DNA of 64,000 nucleotides from Paracoccaceae bacterium (GTDB lineage Bacteria; Pseudomonadota; Alphaproteobacteria; Rhodobacterales; Rhodobacteraceae), in the NCBI GenBank assembly GCA_024742575.1, contig JANSYF010000006.1:1-64000 (forward strand), in the 5' to 3' direction. The notes below the pieces were generated by a model. That model made no database searches, had not been told where the DNA came from, and worked only from the letters and a program-made list of their open reading frames with translations. Below, piece after piece: positions 45,805-56,282 of this stretch (positions within the stretch are counted from its first letter, which is position 1; each line of letters starts with the position of its first letter). Position numbers and translations under genes: made by a program.

Positions 45805-46491
45805 ATGAAACGGTCCCGTATCAATGAAATCATGACCGCTGCAAGCGATATGATCCATAAATTCGGCTTTACCCTTCCGCCCTTCGCTTATTGGACTCCA
45901 GAGGAATTCAAAGCCCAAAAAAGCGATGCGCGGCATGTAATCGACGCGCGTTGCGGTTGGGACATTACTGACTATGGCGCCGGGCGCTATGATGAAATGG
46001 GGCTGTTCCTGTTCACCCTCCGCAATGGCCTGCTTGCTGATCTGCAACGCGGCGGCGGCATGTGCTATGCGGAAAAGCTGCTGATTTCCAAACAGGATCA
46101 GTTGAGCCCGATGCACACTCATGAACTAAAGGCCGAGGATATCATCAACCGTGGCGGTGCGACACTTGTGGTGGAGCTTTTTGGTTCGGACGACAAAGGT
46201 AACTTTGCCGAAGACAAGGGTGGCACTGTTTGGCTAGATGGTATCCGGCATGAATACGGCCCCGGCGAAAAGCTGCGACTTGCACCAGGCGAAAGCGTAA
46301 CGCTGCGACCCGGCGACTGGCATGCTTTCTGGGGGGATGGCGGTGACGTTCTTATTGGGGAAGTGTCGACAGTAAACGACGACGAGACCGACAATATCTT
46401 TCGCGAACCGATTGGTCGGTTTGCCAATGTAGAAGACGACGAGGCCCCCAAGCACCTGCTGGTTAGCGACTACCAATCATGGTTGGGTTGA
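45805..46491 (+). CDS. D-lyxose ketol-isomerase
   Basis: 228 residues, a cupin-fold sugar isomerase. Metal ligands are seen in PMHTHELKAEDIINRGG (H-x-H-x4-E) and later in PGDWHAFWGDGG. The family interconverts D-lyxose and D-xylulose, and often D-mannose and D-fructose, with a divalent metal. It is the only intact survivor of a sugar locus whose transporter and glycosidase genes directly upstream are scars, so its expression and role are doubtful. The ribosome site is weak. Confidence 0.88.
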   Translation: MKRSRINEIMTAASDMIHKFGFTLPPFAYWTPEEFKAQKSDARHVIDARCGWDITDYGAGRYDEMGLFLFTLRNGLLADLQRGGGMCYAEKLLISKQDQLSPMHTHELKAEDIINRGGATLVVELFGSDDKGNFAEDKGGTVWLDGIRHEYGPGEKLRLAPGESVTLRPGDWHAFWGDGGDVLIGEVSTVNDDETDNIFREPIGRFANVEDDEAPKHLLVSDYQSWLG

Positions 46492-46700
46492 CGCCAGCGA
46501 TTGTCGATACCCCACAAACCAGGCGGGATCTTATCAAGCTTCAGCATTCGCTGCCTTTTGGCCGCACGATATGCAACGCGTTCCTTCAAGTTTTTCTGGA
46601 ACCCTCCATGGTGAATACGCATGGGTTTCTTGCTCGTCCGTTCTGCTTTCCGCGAATTTTCTCGATTACCCCGTGAACGGCGCCAGGATGCCAAGGCGGA

Positions 46701-47906
46701 TCAAATCGCCTCAATCGCTACCGCGATACCCTGCCCCACTCCAATGCACATGGTCGACAATGCGCGCTTGCCTTGGGTGGCCTGCAACTCCAACGCAGCA
46801 GAGCCGACGATCCGGGCGCCAGACATGCCCAACGGATGACCAAGCGCAATTGCACCACCATTGCGGTTCACACGGGGATCATCATCTGCAATGCCAAGGT
46901 CTCGCAGGGTGGCTAGGCCTTGGCTTGCAAAGGCCTCGTTCAGCTCAATCACGTCAAAGTCCGTTTGCGACAACCCCAGCCGTGCCATCAGCTTTTTCGA
47001 CGCAGGCGCGGGTCCGAACCCCATGATCCGCGGCGGCACACCAGCGGCCGCCCCTCCCAAGACACGCGCAATCGGTGTCAGACCGTTTGCCTTGGCTGCC
47101 GACTCAGACGCAAGAACCAGCGCCGCTGCGCCATCATTAACACCCGAAGCGTTGCCAGCCGTGACCGATCCGCCTTCGCGGAAGGGCGCACGCAACTTAG
47201 CCAGATCCTCGAATGTCGTTTCCGGGCGCGGGTGTTCGTCGGTGTCGACGATCCGAGGCTCGCCTTTTCGCTGTGGGATACTGACCGGCGTGATCTCTTG
47301 CGCCAGTCGACCGTTTTTCATCGCTGCCCCAGCCTTACGTTGAGATCGAAGCGCAAAAGCATCCTGATCCTCGCGACTTACAGTGAATTCTTCAGCCACA
47401 TTTTCAGCTGTCTCCGGCATGGAGTCGATTCCGTATTGTGCCTTTATCAATGGGTTAACAAAGCGCCAGCCAATGGTTGTGTCATAGATTGACGCGCTGC
47501 GCGAAAAAGCGCTTTCGGCCTTGGGCATGACGAAGGGCGCGCGCGACATACTCTCGACGCCACCGGCAATCATCAGGTCAGCCTCTCCTGCGCGGATTGC
47601 CCGCGCCGCCGTAATCACCGCATCCATGCCCGACCCACAAAGCCGGTTCATCGTTGTGCCGGGCACTGTTTCAGGCAGCCCAGCCAGCAAGAGCGACATG
47701 CGCGCAACATTGCGATTGTCTTCACCAGCTTGATTGGCGCATCCATAAATCACCTCGTCCACCGAGGCCCAATCAACGCTCTTATTCCGTGCCATTAAGG
47801 CGCTCATCGGGACCGCCCCCAGATCGTCCGCCCGCACCGATGACAAAGCGCCGCCGTATCGCCCGATAGGCGTTCGGATGTAATCGCAGATGTAAACGTC
47901 ACGCAT
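46701..47906 (-). CDS. pcaF: Acetyl-CoA acyltransferase / 3-oxoadipyl-CoA thiolase
   Basis: 401 residues from the ATG at 47906; the longer frame overlaps the upstream gene. Thiolase residues: nucleophile Cys in MNRLCGSGMDAV, NEAFA, GGAIALGHPLGMSGAR and the C-terminal CIGVGQG. The N-terminus MRDVYICDYIRTPIGRYGG is that of beta-ketoadipyl-CoA thiolases. It cleaves a 3-oxoacyl-CoA with CoA. No other beta-ketoadipate genes are near, and it overlaps the hydratase/dehydrogenase gene by eight bases, so a role in general acyl-CoA breakdown or phenylacetate-type pathways is possible. Confidence 0.88.
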   Translation of the reverse strand: MRDVYICDYIRTPIGRYGGALSSVRADDLGAVPMSALMARNKSVDWASVDEVIYGCANQAGEDNRNVARMSLLLAGLPETVPGTTMNRLCGSGMDAVITAARAIRAGEADLMIAGGVESMSRAPFVMPKAESAFSRSASIYDTTIGWRFVNPLIKAQYGIDSMPETAENVAEEFTVSREDQDAFALRSQRKAGAAMKNGRLAQEITPVSIPQRKGEPRIVDTDEHPRPETTFEDLAKLRAPFREGGSVTAGNASGVNDGAAALVLASESAAKANGLTPIARVLGGAAAGVPPRIMGFGPAPASKKLMARLGLSQTDFDVIELNEAFASQGLATLRDLGIADDDPRVNRNGGAIALGHPLGMSGARIVGSAALELQATQGKRALSTMCIGVGQGIAVAIEAI

Positions 47907-50001
47907 CGCCGGACTTCCTTTTTTCAATTTCTTCGCGCTCTGCCCAAAGAGGGGCCAGCATGTCTTGAACTGTGCCTGTAAGGGCACCAGGGCCGGCGGC
48001 CTTTGCCACGGCAGCCATCATAGTTTTGATCCGTTCCGCTGGCTGTTCGGAAGCCCACCAAATTGGCCCTCCTGTCCAACGGGGGAAACCGTAGCCGTGT
48101 ACCAATGTCACGTCGATGTCACCGGCACGCTGTGCGACACCTTCTTCCAGAACCAACGCCGCTTCGTTCAGGATTGCGCCCAGTAGCCGGTCTTGAATGT
48201 CCTGCATTGATACCGCGCGGGGGGTGATCCCCTTGGCCGCGCGAGCCTGATTGATGATCGCAGAGACAACTTCAGACGAACGCGGCTTTCCATCGTCATA
48301 ATCATACCAGCCGCCGCCAGTCTTGCGCCCAAAACGGCCAGACTCGCACAGCTTGTCTGGTATCTCGACGTAACGCGCAGACGGGTCACGAGTTGCCGCC
48401 TGCCGCTTGCGCATATTCCATGCTATGTCGAGACCAGACATGTCCCCAACCGCAAATGGCCCCATCGCAAACCCGAAATCTGTCGCGGCTGCATCAACGT
48501 CTTGGGGGGATGCGCCCTCTTCAATCAGGAATTCGGCATGCCGCCGATACGCGGCATAGATGCGATTGCCTATAAAACCTTCGGCCACCCGCGCCACCAC
48601 CGGCTGTTTTCCAAGTTTCTTGGCAAGCGACAATGCTGTCGCCAATGCACCGTCGGATGTGTCCTTGGCACGCACCACTTCAAGCAGTTTCATGATGTCG
48701 GCAGGGCTGAAAAAATGAAGCCCAACCACGTCTTCTGCACGCGATGTAACCGCGGCAATCTCGTCAATGTCGAGGTAAGAGGTATTGGTCGCCAAAATCG
48801 CGCCGGATTTCAGGATGGTGTCCAGTGTGTGGAACAGTTCTTTCTTCACGGCCATGTCCTCGAACACGGCTTCAAGAACCAGATCGCACGTTGCCAGATC
48901 AGACATTTCGGCACTTGGCGTCAGAAGTGCCTTTCTCTGTTCGGCCTCATCCGCCGCCAATCGACCTTTGGCCACGCTGGCATCAAGCGCCTGCGCGATG
49001 ACGTTTGCAGCCTTGTCGCGTGTTTCCGTGTCGCGTTCGACCAAAGTCACCGGCAGGCCCGCCGCCAACATCGCCCGGCAGATCCCCTGCCCCATAGTCC
49101 CGCCGCCGACAAGACCAACATGTGTGATCTCTGACGGCATGGCCTGCAACCCGTCAACCCGCATCGCCGCACGTTCAGCAAAGAACAGATGGCGAAGCGC
49201 AAAGGCTTCCTCCTCAAGCCGGAAAGTTTGGAAGGCGGCCCTCTCTTTGAGTAGAGCATGGTCTGTTGGCGATTGGGCGGACAGTTTGACAAGGGCAATA
49301 GCCTCAGCGACGTTTGGGCGTCCTTTGCTGCGCCGCAGGGCTTTGCTTGCAGCCGCATCAGTAGATTTCGGGTCGCCTGAAGGTACAGGCAAATCGCGTA
49401 GCTTCCGTTTGTGCGATGCCGTACGGATTGCATCTTGCGCGGCAGTGATCAGGTCCTCAGCCGCGCTGCTATTGGCCAGCGCGTCAACCATCCCCAACGT
49501 CAATGCTTCAGGGGCTGGAACACGCTGGCCGGAACACACCAAGGAAATCGCCTCGGCCACGCCGACAAGGCGTGGCAAACGCTGGGTTCCGCCTGCCCCG
49601 GGCACCAAACCAAGCGTGACCTCGGGTAGGCCCAGAACCGCGCTCGGCGCAGCCACACGCAGGTCGCACCCCAAGGCCAATTCGAACCCTCCGCCAAGCG
49701 ATGCGCCGTGGATCGCGGCACACACAGGGTGCGGGCAATCCTCGATCGCTTTGATCACCTGTGGAAGTTCAGGGGCCGCTAAAGGTGCGCCGAATTCTTT
49801 AATGTCCGACCCAGCGACAAAGCTGCGTCCTGCACCGAGGATCACAACCCCCTGTAAGTCCATCTCAGACGCTTTGACTATACAGGTCAGTAGCCCACGG
49901 CGCACCGCAGTTGAGCCCGCGTTTACCGGCGGATTGTCTATTGTCACTATCCCAAAGCCGTTGCGGACTTCTAAGCGAACAACATTTTCGTCGCAGTTCA
50001 T
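47899..50001 (-). CDS. Bifunctional enoyl-CoA hydratase / 3-hydroxyacyl-CoA dehydrogenase
   Basis: 700 residues, FadB/FadJ-like. N-terminal crotonase domain (oxyanion-hole IHGASLGGGFELALGCD, LPEVTLGLVPGAGGTQRLPR) followed by an NAD-binding dehydrogenase (GLVGGGTMGQGICRAM, NTSYLDIDEI, VGLHFFSPADIMKLLEVV) and the C-terminal helical domain. It performs hydration and oxidation of acyl-CoA, feeding the thiolase encoded next. The two form an operon on the minus strand. Confidence 0.93.
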   Translation of the reverse strand: MNCDENVVRLEVRNGFGIVTIDNPPVNAGSTAVRRGLLTCIVKASEMDLQGVVILGAGRSFVAGSDIKEFGAPLAAPELPQVIKAIEDCPHPVCAAIHGASLGGGFELALGCDLRVAAPSAVLGLPEVTLGLVPGAGGTQRLPRLVGVAEAISLVCSGQRVPAPEALTLGMVDALANSSAAEDLITAAQDAIRTASHKRKLRDLPVPSGDPKSTDAAASKALRRSKGRPNVAEAIALVKLSAQSPTDHALLKERAAFQTFRLEEEAFALRHLFFAERAAMRVDGLQAMPSEITHVGLVGGGTMGQGICRAMLAAGLPVTLVERDTETRDKAANVIAQALDASVAKGRLAADEAEQRKALLTPSAEMSDLATCDLVLEAVFEDMAVKKELFHTLDTILKSGAILATNTSYLDIDEIAAVTSRAEDVVGLHFFSPADIMKLLEVVRAKDTSDGALATALSLAKKLGKQPVVARVAEGFIGNRIYAAYRRHAEFLIEEGASPQDVDAAATDFGFAMGPFAVGDMSGLDIAWNMRKRQAATRDPSARYVEIPDKLCESGRFGRKTGGGWYDYDDGKPRSSEVVSAIINQARAAKGITPRAVSMQDIQDRLLGAILNEAALVLEEGVAQRAGDIDVTLVHGYGFPRWTGGPIWWASEQPAERIKTMMAAVAKAAGPGALTGTVQDMLAPLWAEREEIEKRKSGDA

Positions 50002-50527
50002 GGTCGTACTTTCATCGGATTACGTCAGACTGGTTTGAGCCAACACTGTGCGCATGATTTCAACCAATACGTCGACCAAAACTGTGGGGAGTGCGGCAAT
50101 AAGGTTTTATGTGCACAAAGACATGTCTCTGCTACCTTAGACAACACCCACACATTTTGGGGCCATTCCTCGGCGATTCACATGGCATTCCTTTCCCCGA
50201 CCATCCATGAAGCCACACATTTAGCATTTCAAGTCATGTCATCCTTTGACGCGATTAGGCTCTTGGTAGTGTCCCTGTGTCTAAAGGAGCGCGTTCTTGG
50301 ATCAATCACGTTTCAGCGCATGAACCCAAGCCTCCGACTTAGGCCCATGTAGTGTGCGCGTTCCGCCCGCGACCGCGCCAAGCCGTTTTGCCACCGTCTG
50401 CGACCTGGTGTTTCCAACACCAATGCAGCTGCAAAGAATTTCCAACATCCGTGCCATTCGTCGTGCAAACGGCCAGCCTTGCAATGTGGCGTACTATAAT
50501 GTCGTTGAACCGCGTGTGGGCACTCGC
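50002..50527. other. Gap with no recognisable gene
   Basis: 526 bases between the hydratase/dehydrogenase gene (start) and the racemase gene (stop). Frames on both strands are short and carry no domain. The part next to 50002 should hold the promoter of the acyl-CoA operon on the minus strand. A decayed gene in 50300-50500 is possible but I cannot name one. Confidence 0.4.
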
Positions 50528-51241
50528 CTATCGGAATGTTCTTGGAGACAAAGCGGACTGGAACCACGTCACAAAGCTAAGGATCGAAAAGACGGGCACA
50601 CCTGTTGCAGCGCGGATAGCCGGTGCGTAGGGTCCCATGTTTGTGCATTCGAGAACCAATGCCCCAATATCCGGATTACTTGCCACGAGTTTCCGGGCTG
50701 CATCAACATTGTCCTCTTCGGCAGCAGCGACATCCATCTCGGGTTCATTACCCAGAATGGCACGGGTAAACTCGCGACTTCCTTCCGTGCTTCCGATTGG
50801 TGTATCCGGCGGCACACCGGCTGCTGCAAGATGAGCGGGTGTCAATGAGCTTCCCGAGATCGTCAGTATCCCGGCCCTTTTCCCAGCTGGAAGTAGCGCA
50901 TTCACCATACCTGTTTGCATCAGCGATGACGTAGCGACGGGCACCCCTACGGCTGCTGCGATATCCTGCTGGAAAATGGACAGAAAACCGCAATTCGTGG
51001 TGATCCCGTCCACGCCGTCCGCGACCAGTTCCTGCGCCGCCGCAATGAAATCGGGCAAAAGACCTTGGGCGTTCCGACGCACGACTTTGTCCGGTGATGC
51101 GCCCCGCACGATTTTGTAGTGCACTGGAAATTCCCAGCTCGTCGCGTTTCCCATGTCACCCGGAATGCGAGGGAACCGCGCTTCAAGCATAAGAATACCC
51201 ACCGCTGCGCCGTAAATTGCCTTGCCGCCTTGCGCCTTCAT
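50528..51241 (-). CDS. Aspartate/glutamate/hydantoin racemase family protein
   Basis: 237 residues. The paired catalytic cysteines of the family are visible in GITTNCGFLSIFQ and LVLECTNMGPYAP. The family racemises amino acids or isomerises related acids (also maleate isomerase and arylmalonate decarboxylase branches) without cofactor. Its start overlaps the LysR stop by four bases, so the two are co-transcribed. In this locus it may interconvert a D/L amino acid before the FAD oxidase; the substrate is not known. Confidence 0.83.
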   Translation of the reverse strand: MKAQGGKAIYGAAVGILMLEARFPRIPGDMGNATSWEFPVHYKIVRGASPDKVVRRNAQGLLPDFIAAAQELVADGVDGITTNCGFLSIFQQDIAAAVGVPVATSSLMQTGMVNALLPAGKRAGILTISGSSLTPAHLAAAGVPPDTPIGSTEGSREFTRAILGNEPEMDVAAAEEDNVDAARKLVASNPDIGALVLECTNMGPYAPAIRAATGVPVFSILSFVTWFQSALSPRTFR

Positions 51242-52158
51242 GCTTCAATCCTGTCTAGGGTTTCGTCTATTGCGATCTTCTCCATCTGAGGAATGATCTG
51301 ATCAAGAAATTCTTGCCCAATCACTGAAATTGGCCGGTCGCGCCGCGTCACTATTACAATATCGAGATGGACAGTCGGCTCCAATCGCCGGACCACATAT
51401 CCCTGCCCGTCATCGCTGGCCAAAGTGAACGGGTCGATCATTGCAGCCCCCAACCCCTGCTTAACAAGGTTAAGCGCGTTTCGAAAAAGGTCGGTATGGC
51501 ACCGCACCCGAAAATGCGCCCCGTTCGAATGAAAGGCCTCACGCGTCCGACGTGTAACCATATGATCCGCCCCCATGATGATAAACGGATAATCGTCCAG
51601 CGCATTCGGAGTCACGGGTGCATCGTCAGATAACCCAGCGCATACCGGAATGGCGCACAAGGTTTCAAAGGTGAACCGCCTTTCTTCCAGTCCTTCATGC
51701 AGGATGGGACGTTCGCAGATTCCAATTTCATACAACCCAGCCGCAACCCACTCTTGTATCTTACCCGAATACTGAGATTGGACAGCAAGTGTTAGGTTTG
51801 GTCGTTTTTCACAAAACGCCGCGATTTCTGCGGGGATGAAACCGAACGCCAAGGCGTGGTTGGATGCGACTTGCAACTGACCCGCCGTCCGGTTTTGAAG
51901 GTCGGCAACAGCCTGATTCACATGATCGAGCCCCCGCACAATCGTATCAATCTCATCAAACAAGACTGCAGCCTCGGGCGTCGGAACAAGGCGGCCTCGC
52001 CGACGTTCGAATAATTTGAATTTGGTACGTCGTTCCAATTGCGACAGCAGGTTGCTGATAGCGGGTTGCGACACTCCGAGGTGCTCGGCCGCCGCAGTTA
52101 CGGTGCCGCGCTCCATGATGGCGTGAAAAGCTTGGAACTGGCGAAACGGTGTCGACAT
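51238..52158 (-). CDS. LysR-family transcriptional regulator
   Basis: 306 residues with the N-terminal helix-turn-helix FHAIMERGTVTAAAEHLGVSQPAISNLLSQLE and a periplasmic-binding-like effector domain. It is divergent from the dehydratase-oxidase-TRAP operon and likely controls it from the palindrome at 52171-52186. The effector is probably the imported substrate or a product of it. Confidence 0.9.
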   Translation of the reverse strand: MSTPFRQFQAFHAIMERGTVTAAAEHLGVSQPAISNLLSQLERRTKFKLFERRRGRLVPTPEAAVLFDEIDTIVRGLDHVNQAVADLQNRTAGQLQVASNHALAFGFIPAEIAAFCEKRPNLTLAVQSQYSGKIQEWVAAGLYEIGICERPILHEGLEERRFTFETLCAIPVCAGLSDDAPVTPNALDDYPFIIMGADHMVTRRTREAFHSNGAHFRVRCHTDLFRNALNLVKQGLGAAMIDPFTLASDDGQGYVVRRLEPTVHLDIVIVTRRDRPISVIGQEFLDQIIPQMEKIAIDETLDRIEA

Positions 52159-52170
52159 ACACCACTAGTA

Positions 52171-52186
52171 TCATAAATTATTATGA
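52171..52186. promoter_or_regulatory. Candidate LysR operator
   Basis: TCATAA-ATTA-TTATGA is an inverted repeat with perfect six-base arms, containing a T-N11-A pattern, 13 bases upstream of the lysR start and 72 bases before the probable start of the divergent gene. Confidence 0.5.
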
Positions 52187-52257
52187 AGTCGCAAAATCTT
52201 TGTATTGGAAATGATGAAGCCCTCGGGGCACGGTTGTTTAATGGGGGCCTTCCAAAG

Positions 52258-53391
52258 ATGAGCGACAACAACCAAATCATAACTGGCTTTGATCTCTGGC
52301 ATCTTTCACTACCTGTTGTTTCGGCTCGAGATCACGGAATTGGAAGGGTCGATGGGACGTGCGAAGTCGTTATATTGCGACTGACTTCCGAAAGCGGCGA
52401 AACCGGTTGGGGAGAAGCGTCTCCTTGGGTGGTGTTTACTGGATCGCCAGAAGCGACCTTCGCCGCTTTGGATCGGTACATCCGGCCATTGGTTCTGGGT
52501 CGCAAAGTCGCCGAACGCGAAAAGATCATGTTAGACGCCGAAAGAGCCGTTGCGCATTGCACAGAGGCAAAAACAGCGCTTGATACCGCTCTTCTGGATC
52601 TCGCCGCACGCCTTTCTAATCAACCTGTCCACGCTCTTGTGGGCGGCAAATGTCGTGACACGATCCCGCTCTCGGTTTCGTTGGCAAACCCTGACTTTGC
52701 GCAGGACCGCGCCTTGCTTAACCGCTTGCGCGAGGATGGCGTCCGCATCGTTAAACTCAAAACCGGTTTCCGGGATCACGATTTCGATTTAATGCGCCTT
52801 GAAGCATTGGCTCTGGATTATCCGGAATTTGTCGTTCGCGTGGACTACAATCAAGGCCTTTCCCCCGAGGACGCCTTAGCCCGTGTCCGCGATGTCGCAA
52901 CGTTTCGGCCTGACTTCATCGAACAACCCGTGCGCGCGCCTCATTACGACCTCATGGCGCAAATCCGCGAGGCAATCGTTGTTCCGCTTTTGGCGGACGA
53001 GAGCGTTTTTGGCCCCGAGGACATGGCACGCGCCATACGCGAGGGCATTTGTGACGGTGTGTCGATCAAGCTAATGAAGTCGGGCGGGTTTGCGCGCGCT
53101 CAAACCGTTGCCACCATGGCAGCCAACCAAGGTCTGGGCGTATATGGCGGCGACATGTTCGAAGCTGGGATTGCGCACCTTGCTGGCACACACCTGATCG
53201 CAGCCACTCGGGCCATTGACTTAGGATGCGAGTTTTATCAGGCCCGATACTATCTGAAAGAGGACATTCTTGAAACGCCGTTCCCTTGCAATGGCGGTCA
53301 TGTTCAGGTGCCTGACACACCGGGGCTTGGCATCCGACCCGACCTCGACAAGCTGAACCACTACAACATCGCCAAGGGGCGCGGTACATGA
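52258..53391 (+). CDS. Enolase-superfamily enzyme, muconate-lactonizing subgroup (possible cis-3-hydroxyproline dehydratase)
   Basis: 377 residues from the ATG at 52258; an earlier ATG at 52183 is near the operator and unlikely. The MLE-subgroup residues are present: KLKTG (KxK on strand 2), VDYNQ, EQP, ADES (metal ligands) and KLMKSGG (strand 6 Lys). Members are cycloisomerases, dipeptide epimerases, racemases and dehydratases. With an adjacent FAD amino-acid oxidase and TRAP transporter, cis-3-hydroxy-L-proline dehydration or racemisation of a proline derivative is the best guess from context. It overlaps the next gene by four bases. Confidence 0.82.
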   Translation: MSDNNQIITGFDLWHLSLPVVSARDHGIGRVDGTCEVVILRLTSESGETGWGEASPWVVFTGSPEATFAALDRYIRPLVLGRKVAEREKIMLDAERAVAHCTEAKTALDTALLDLAARLSNQPVHALVGGKCRDTIPLSVSLANPDFAQDRALLNRLREDGVRIVKLKTGFRDHDFDLMRLEALALDYPEFVVRVDYNQGLSPEDALARVRDVATFRPDFIEQPVRAPHYDLMAQIREAIVVPLLADESVFGPEDMARAIREGICDGVSIKLMKSGGFARAQTVATMAANQGLGVYGGDMFEAGIAHLAGTHLIAATRAIDLGCEFYQARYYLKEDILETPFPCNGGHVQVPDTPGLGIRPDLDKLNHYNIAKGRGT

Positions 53392-54638
53392 GCGAGGCAA
53401 AAACCATCGCCATTGTCGGTGCAGGCATCGTCGGAGTGTCGACCGCTATTTGGCTACAGCGTGACGGCCACAAAGTTATCTTGATTGACCGGGACGGTCC
53501 TGCGGCAGGTGCAAGCCATGGCAATGGAGGTGTGCTAGCAAGCTGTTCCATCATTCCAGTTACGGTGCCGGGGCTATTGCGAAAAGCACCGGGAATGCTG
53601 TTGGGGCGCGATCAACCGCTGTTTCTGAAATGGGGATACTTGCCCAAACTTATGCCTTGGCTGATGTCGTATATGAGCCAAGCTAGCGAAACCGCAGTGC
53701 GGCGGCGCGCAGCGGCTTTAGCCCCTATCATTGGCGACAGCCTTGTCGATCATCAAGCACTTGCGGCAGGTACCGGGGCAGAAAAATGGATCGTGCCCAG
53801 CGACTACCTGTTTCTTTACCGCGATCGCGCACACTATGACGGCGACGCGCTTGGGTGGTCCATCCGCAAAGAACACGGTTTTGCGTGGGATATCCTCGAA
53901 GGTGAGGCGTTTCGTGCATATGACCCCATTTTTGCGCAAAACATCGGGCTTGCGGCGCGGTTGGGCGATCATGGGCGTATTCGCGATCCAGGCGCTTATG
54001 TCAAAGCGCTTGCCGCCCATGCAGAGGCACAAGGCGCCAGGTTTATCCGCGCCGAAGTGACGGATTTCGCCCGCGAAAATGGCCAAGTGACAGGTGTGCG
54101 TGCGGGTGGCGAAACAATCTCTTGTGATGCCGTTGCGCTGTGCACTGGCGCTTGGTCAAAGCATCTTGCCTCCAAGCTTGGACTGAAAGCACCGTTGGAA
54201 AGTGAACGAGGCTATCACCTTGAACTATGGGAGCCATCAGTGATGCCCCGCGCCCCGGTGATGGTGGCGTCTGGGAAATTTGTCGCGACCCCGATGGAGG
54301 GCCGTCTGCGCCTTGCAGGCATCGTCGAATTCGGAGGACTGGACGCACCTGCGTCACGGGCCCCGTTTGACTTGCTGGAGCGCAATATCCGGGCCGCCAT
54401 TCCCGGTATCACCTGGAAGAAAACCGTCGAATGGATGGGTCACCGACCATCCATGACGGATTCAATTCCCGTGATTGGCGAAGTGCCAAACCTTGCCGGT
54501 GCCTTCGTTGCCTTTGGGCACGACCATGTCGGGCTGACTGGTGGCCCCCGAACCGGCAGAATTATGGCTCAACTGATGTCCAAGACCACACCAAACATTG
54601 ACCTGAGCCCCTATTCTCCCGCACGCTTCTCTGCGTGA
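53388..54638 (+). CDS. FAD-dependent D-amino-acid oxidase/dehydrogenase (DadA-like)
   Basis: 416 residues of the DAO superfamily: the FAD motif [28 protein letters not shown], and the C-terminal [21 protein letters not shown] with [14 protein letters not shown]. DadA-like proteins oxidise D-amino acids to 2-oxo acids and pass electrons to the respiratory chain. It is translationally coupled to the enolase-superfamily gene. Substrate may be a D-hydroxyproline or other unusual amino acid. Confidence 0.88.
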   Translation: MSEAKTIAIVGAGIVGVSTAIWLQRDGHKVILIDRDGPAAGASHGNGGVLASCSIIPVTVPGLLRKAPGMLLGRDQPLFLKWGYLPKLMPWLMSYMSQASETAVRRRAAALAPIIGDSLVDHQALAAGTGAEKWIVPSDYLFLYRDRAHYDGDALGWSIRKEHGFAWDILEGEAFRAYDPIFAQNIGLAARLGDHGRIRDPGAYVKALAAHAEAQGARFIRAEVTDFARENGQVTGVRAGGETISCDAVALCTGAWSKHLASKLGLKAPLESERGYHLELWEPSVMPRAPVMVASGKFVATPMEGRLRLAGIVEFGGLDAPASRAPFDLLERNIRAAIPGITWKKTVEWMGHRPSMTDSIPVIGEVPNLAGAFVAFGHDHVGLTGGPRTGRIMAQLMSKTTPNIDLSPYSPARFSA

Positions 54639-54684
54639 CGGGATCAAATCAAGAAACTGAAGCAAACCACAGGGAGACCAAAAA

Positions 54685-55662
54685 ATGAAAAAGCTAATGA
54701 ACTTAACCGCAGGTGTCGCGCTGGCGACCACCGTGGCCGCTCCGGTCATGGCCGAAACGTGGGATATGCCGATGGCGTATGCCGCCACGAATTTCCATTC
54801 GGAAGTTGGAGCGAATTTTGCCAAATGCGTCACCGATGGAGCTGGAGGCGATCTTGAGATCGTGACCCACCCATCTGGGTCTCTTTTCCCAGGCAACGAA
54901 ATTAAGCGCGCCGTACAGACCGGCCAAGCCAATATCGGCGAACGGCTTCTGTCGGCACATCAAAACGAGAACCCACTCTACGGCGTAGACTCCATCCCTT
55001 TCCTCGTGTCGTCATTCGACGAGCATGAAAAGCTTTGGGAAATCGCAGGGCCTGCCGTTGCAGAGGTCATGGCCGAGGACAACCTACACTACCTCTATTC
55101 GGTGCCTTGGCCGCCGCAGGGCCTTTATTTCCGCGATCCGGTTAACGCGGTCGCAGATATGAATGGGGTAAAATTCCGCTCCTATTCGACCGCAACAGCG
55201 CGTTTGGCGGAACTCACAGGTATGATCCCGGTTCAAATTGAAGCCGCTGAAATCAGCCAAGCCTTCGCAACGGGTGTTGCAGACTCGATGATTTCATCGG
55301 GCGCCACGGGCTATGACCGTAAGGTGTGGGAACATCTTAATCACTTCTACATCGTGGATGCATGGCTGCCGCGTAACGCAGTGTTTGTGAATATGGACGC
55401 GTGGAACGGTCTAGATGATGCAAGCAAGGCGGTCATGAACGATTGCGCCGCCGCTGCAAAGGCCGAAGGTCTTGCACGTTCGAAGGATTACACCGACTTT
55501 ACATTGGATGGCCTTCGTGAGGGCGGCATGACAGTCGAAGCCGCCAGCGACACGCTTGTCGGCGAACTTCAGGCCATCGGTGCGACCATGACCGAAGAAT
55601 GGCTTGCCGGTGCTGGCGAGAAAGGCAAAGCCATCGTCGATGCCTACAAGGCCGGAAACTGA
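54685..55662 (+). CDS. dctP: TRAP transporter solute-binding protein
   Basis: 325 residues with a Sec signal ending near VMAETWD and AGGGAGA upstream of the ATG. IKRAVQTGQANIGERLLSA, VKFRSYSTATARLAELTGM and AFATGVADSMISSGATGYD are DctP-family motifs; the conserved Arg that binds carboxylates lies in KFRSYS. It delivers the pathway substrate to the DctQM pair encoded next. Ligand probably an amino acid or its derivative, judging from the neighbours. Confidence 0.92.
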   Translation: MKKLMNLTAGVALATTVAAPVMAETWDMPMAYAATNFHSEVGANFAKCVTDGAGGDLEIVTHPSGSLFPGNEIKRAVQTGQANIGERLLSAHQNENPLYGVDSIPFLVSSFDEHEKLWEIAGPAVAEVMAEDNLHYLYSVPWPPQGLYFRDPVNAVADMNGVKFRSYSTATARLAELTGMIPVQIEAAEISQAFATGVADSMISSGATGYDRKVWEHLNHFYIVDAWLPRNAVFVNMDAWNGLDDASKAVMNDCAAAAKAEGLARSKDYTDFTLDGLREGGMTVEAASDTLVGELQAIGATMTEEWLAGAGEKGKAIVDAYKAGN

Positions 55663-55745
55663 CGACATTAGAAAAGGCTGGGGCGACTGGTTTACTCACG
55701 TGGTCGCCCTAGCCACTTCAAACCATCACAGACGGGATCGGGACA

Positions 55746-56276
55746 ATGGCGGCAGCGCGCGCGCTCAGGCGTATTCTTGACTTTCTCTATCTGGCGGGCG
55801 GAATTATCGCAGCCTTTTTCTTGGTCGCCATTCTGACCATCATTGTCTTGCAAATGTTGGCACGCTGGTCGGGTGTGACCTTTCCCGGTGCAACCGATTA
55901 TGCCGGTTATTGTATGGCGGCTGCGTCGTTCTTCGCCTTTGCATATGCATTGAACCACGGAGCGCATATTCGGGTATCCATTATTCTGAATTCATTGGGG
56001 CGGATGCGACGCTGGGGCGAGACCTTCTGTTTTGGCGTGGGCACCCTCATCGCGACCTATTTTGCCTGGTACGCGGTCAAAGGCACATATGTGTCATGGC
56101 GCTGGAACGAAATTAGCCAAGGCCTTGATAAAACGCCGATCTGGGTTCCCCAGATCTCGATGTCGGTTGGCGCCATTCTGTTGGCCATCGCCTTCTGGGA
56201 CCATCTGGTTCAGCTCCTCTTCAAGGGAGAACACGGGATCAAATCCGATCTGCTTGAACAAAGCCACGCGGAGTAA
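55746..56276 (+). CDS. dctQ: TRAP transporter small membrane subunit
   Basis: 176 residues with four hydrophobic segments and GATDYAGYCMAAASFFAFAYAL plus HIRVSI, the DctQ pattern (given in parts: ATDYAGYCMAA, HIRVSIIL). Six bases separate it from dctM. Confidence 0.88.
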   Translation: MAAARALRRILDFLYLAGGIIAAFFLVAILTIIVLQMLARWSGVTFPGATDYAGYCMAAASFFAFAYALNHGAHIRVSIILNSLGRMRRWGETFCFGVGTLIATYFAWYAVKGTYVSWRWNEISQGLDKTPIWVPQISMSVGAILLAIAFWDHLVQLLFKGEHGIKSDLLEQSHAE

Positions 56277-56282
56277 CGCACC

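Noticed and set aside
46470-46694. Minus-strand frame of 74 residues rich in Lys/Arg between lyxose isomerase and thiolase
   Set aside because: Overlaps the isomerase end, has no recognisable domain and no good ribosome site; could be a remnant but nothing supports a name.
50035-50352. Plus-strand frame of 105 residues in the gap before the racemase gene
   Set aside because: Cysteine/histidine-containing but without domain or start signal; composition looks non-coding.
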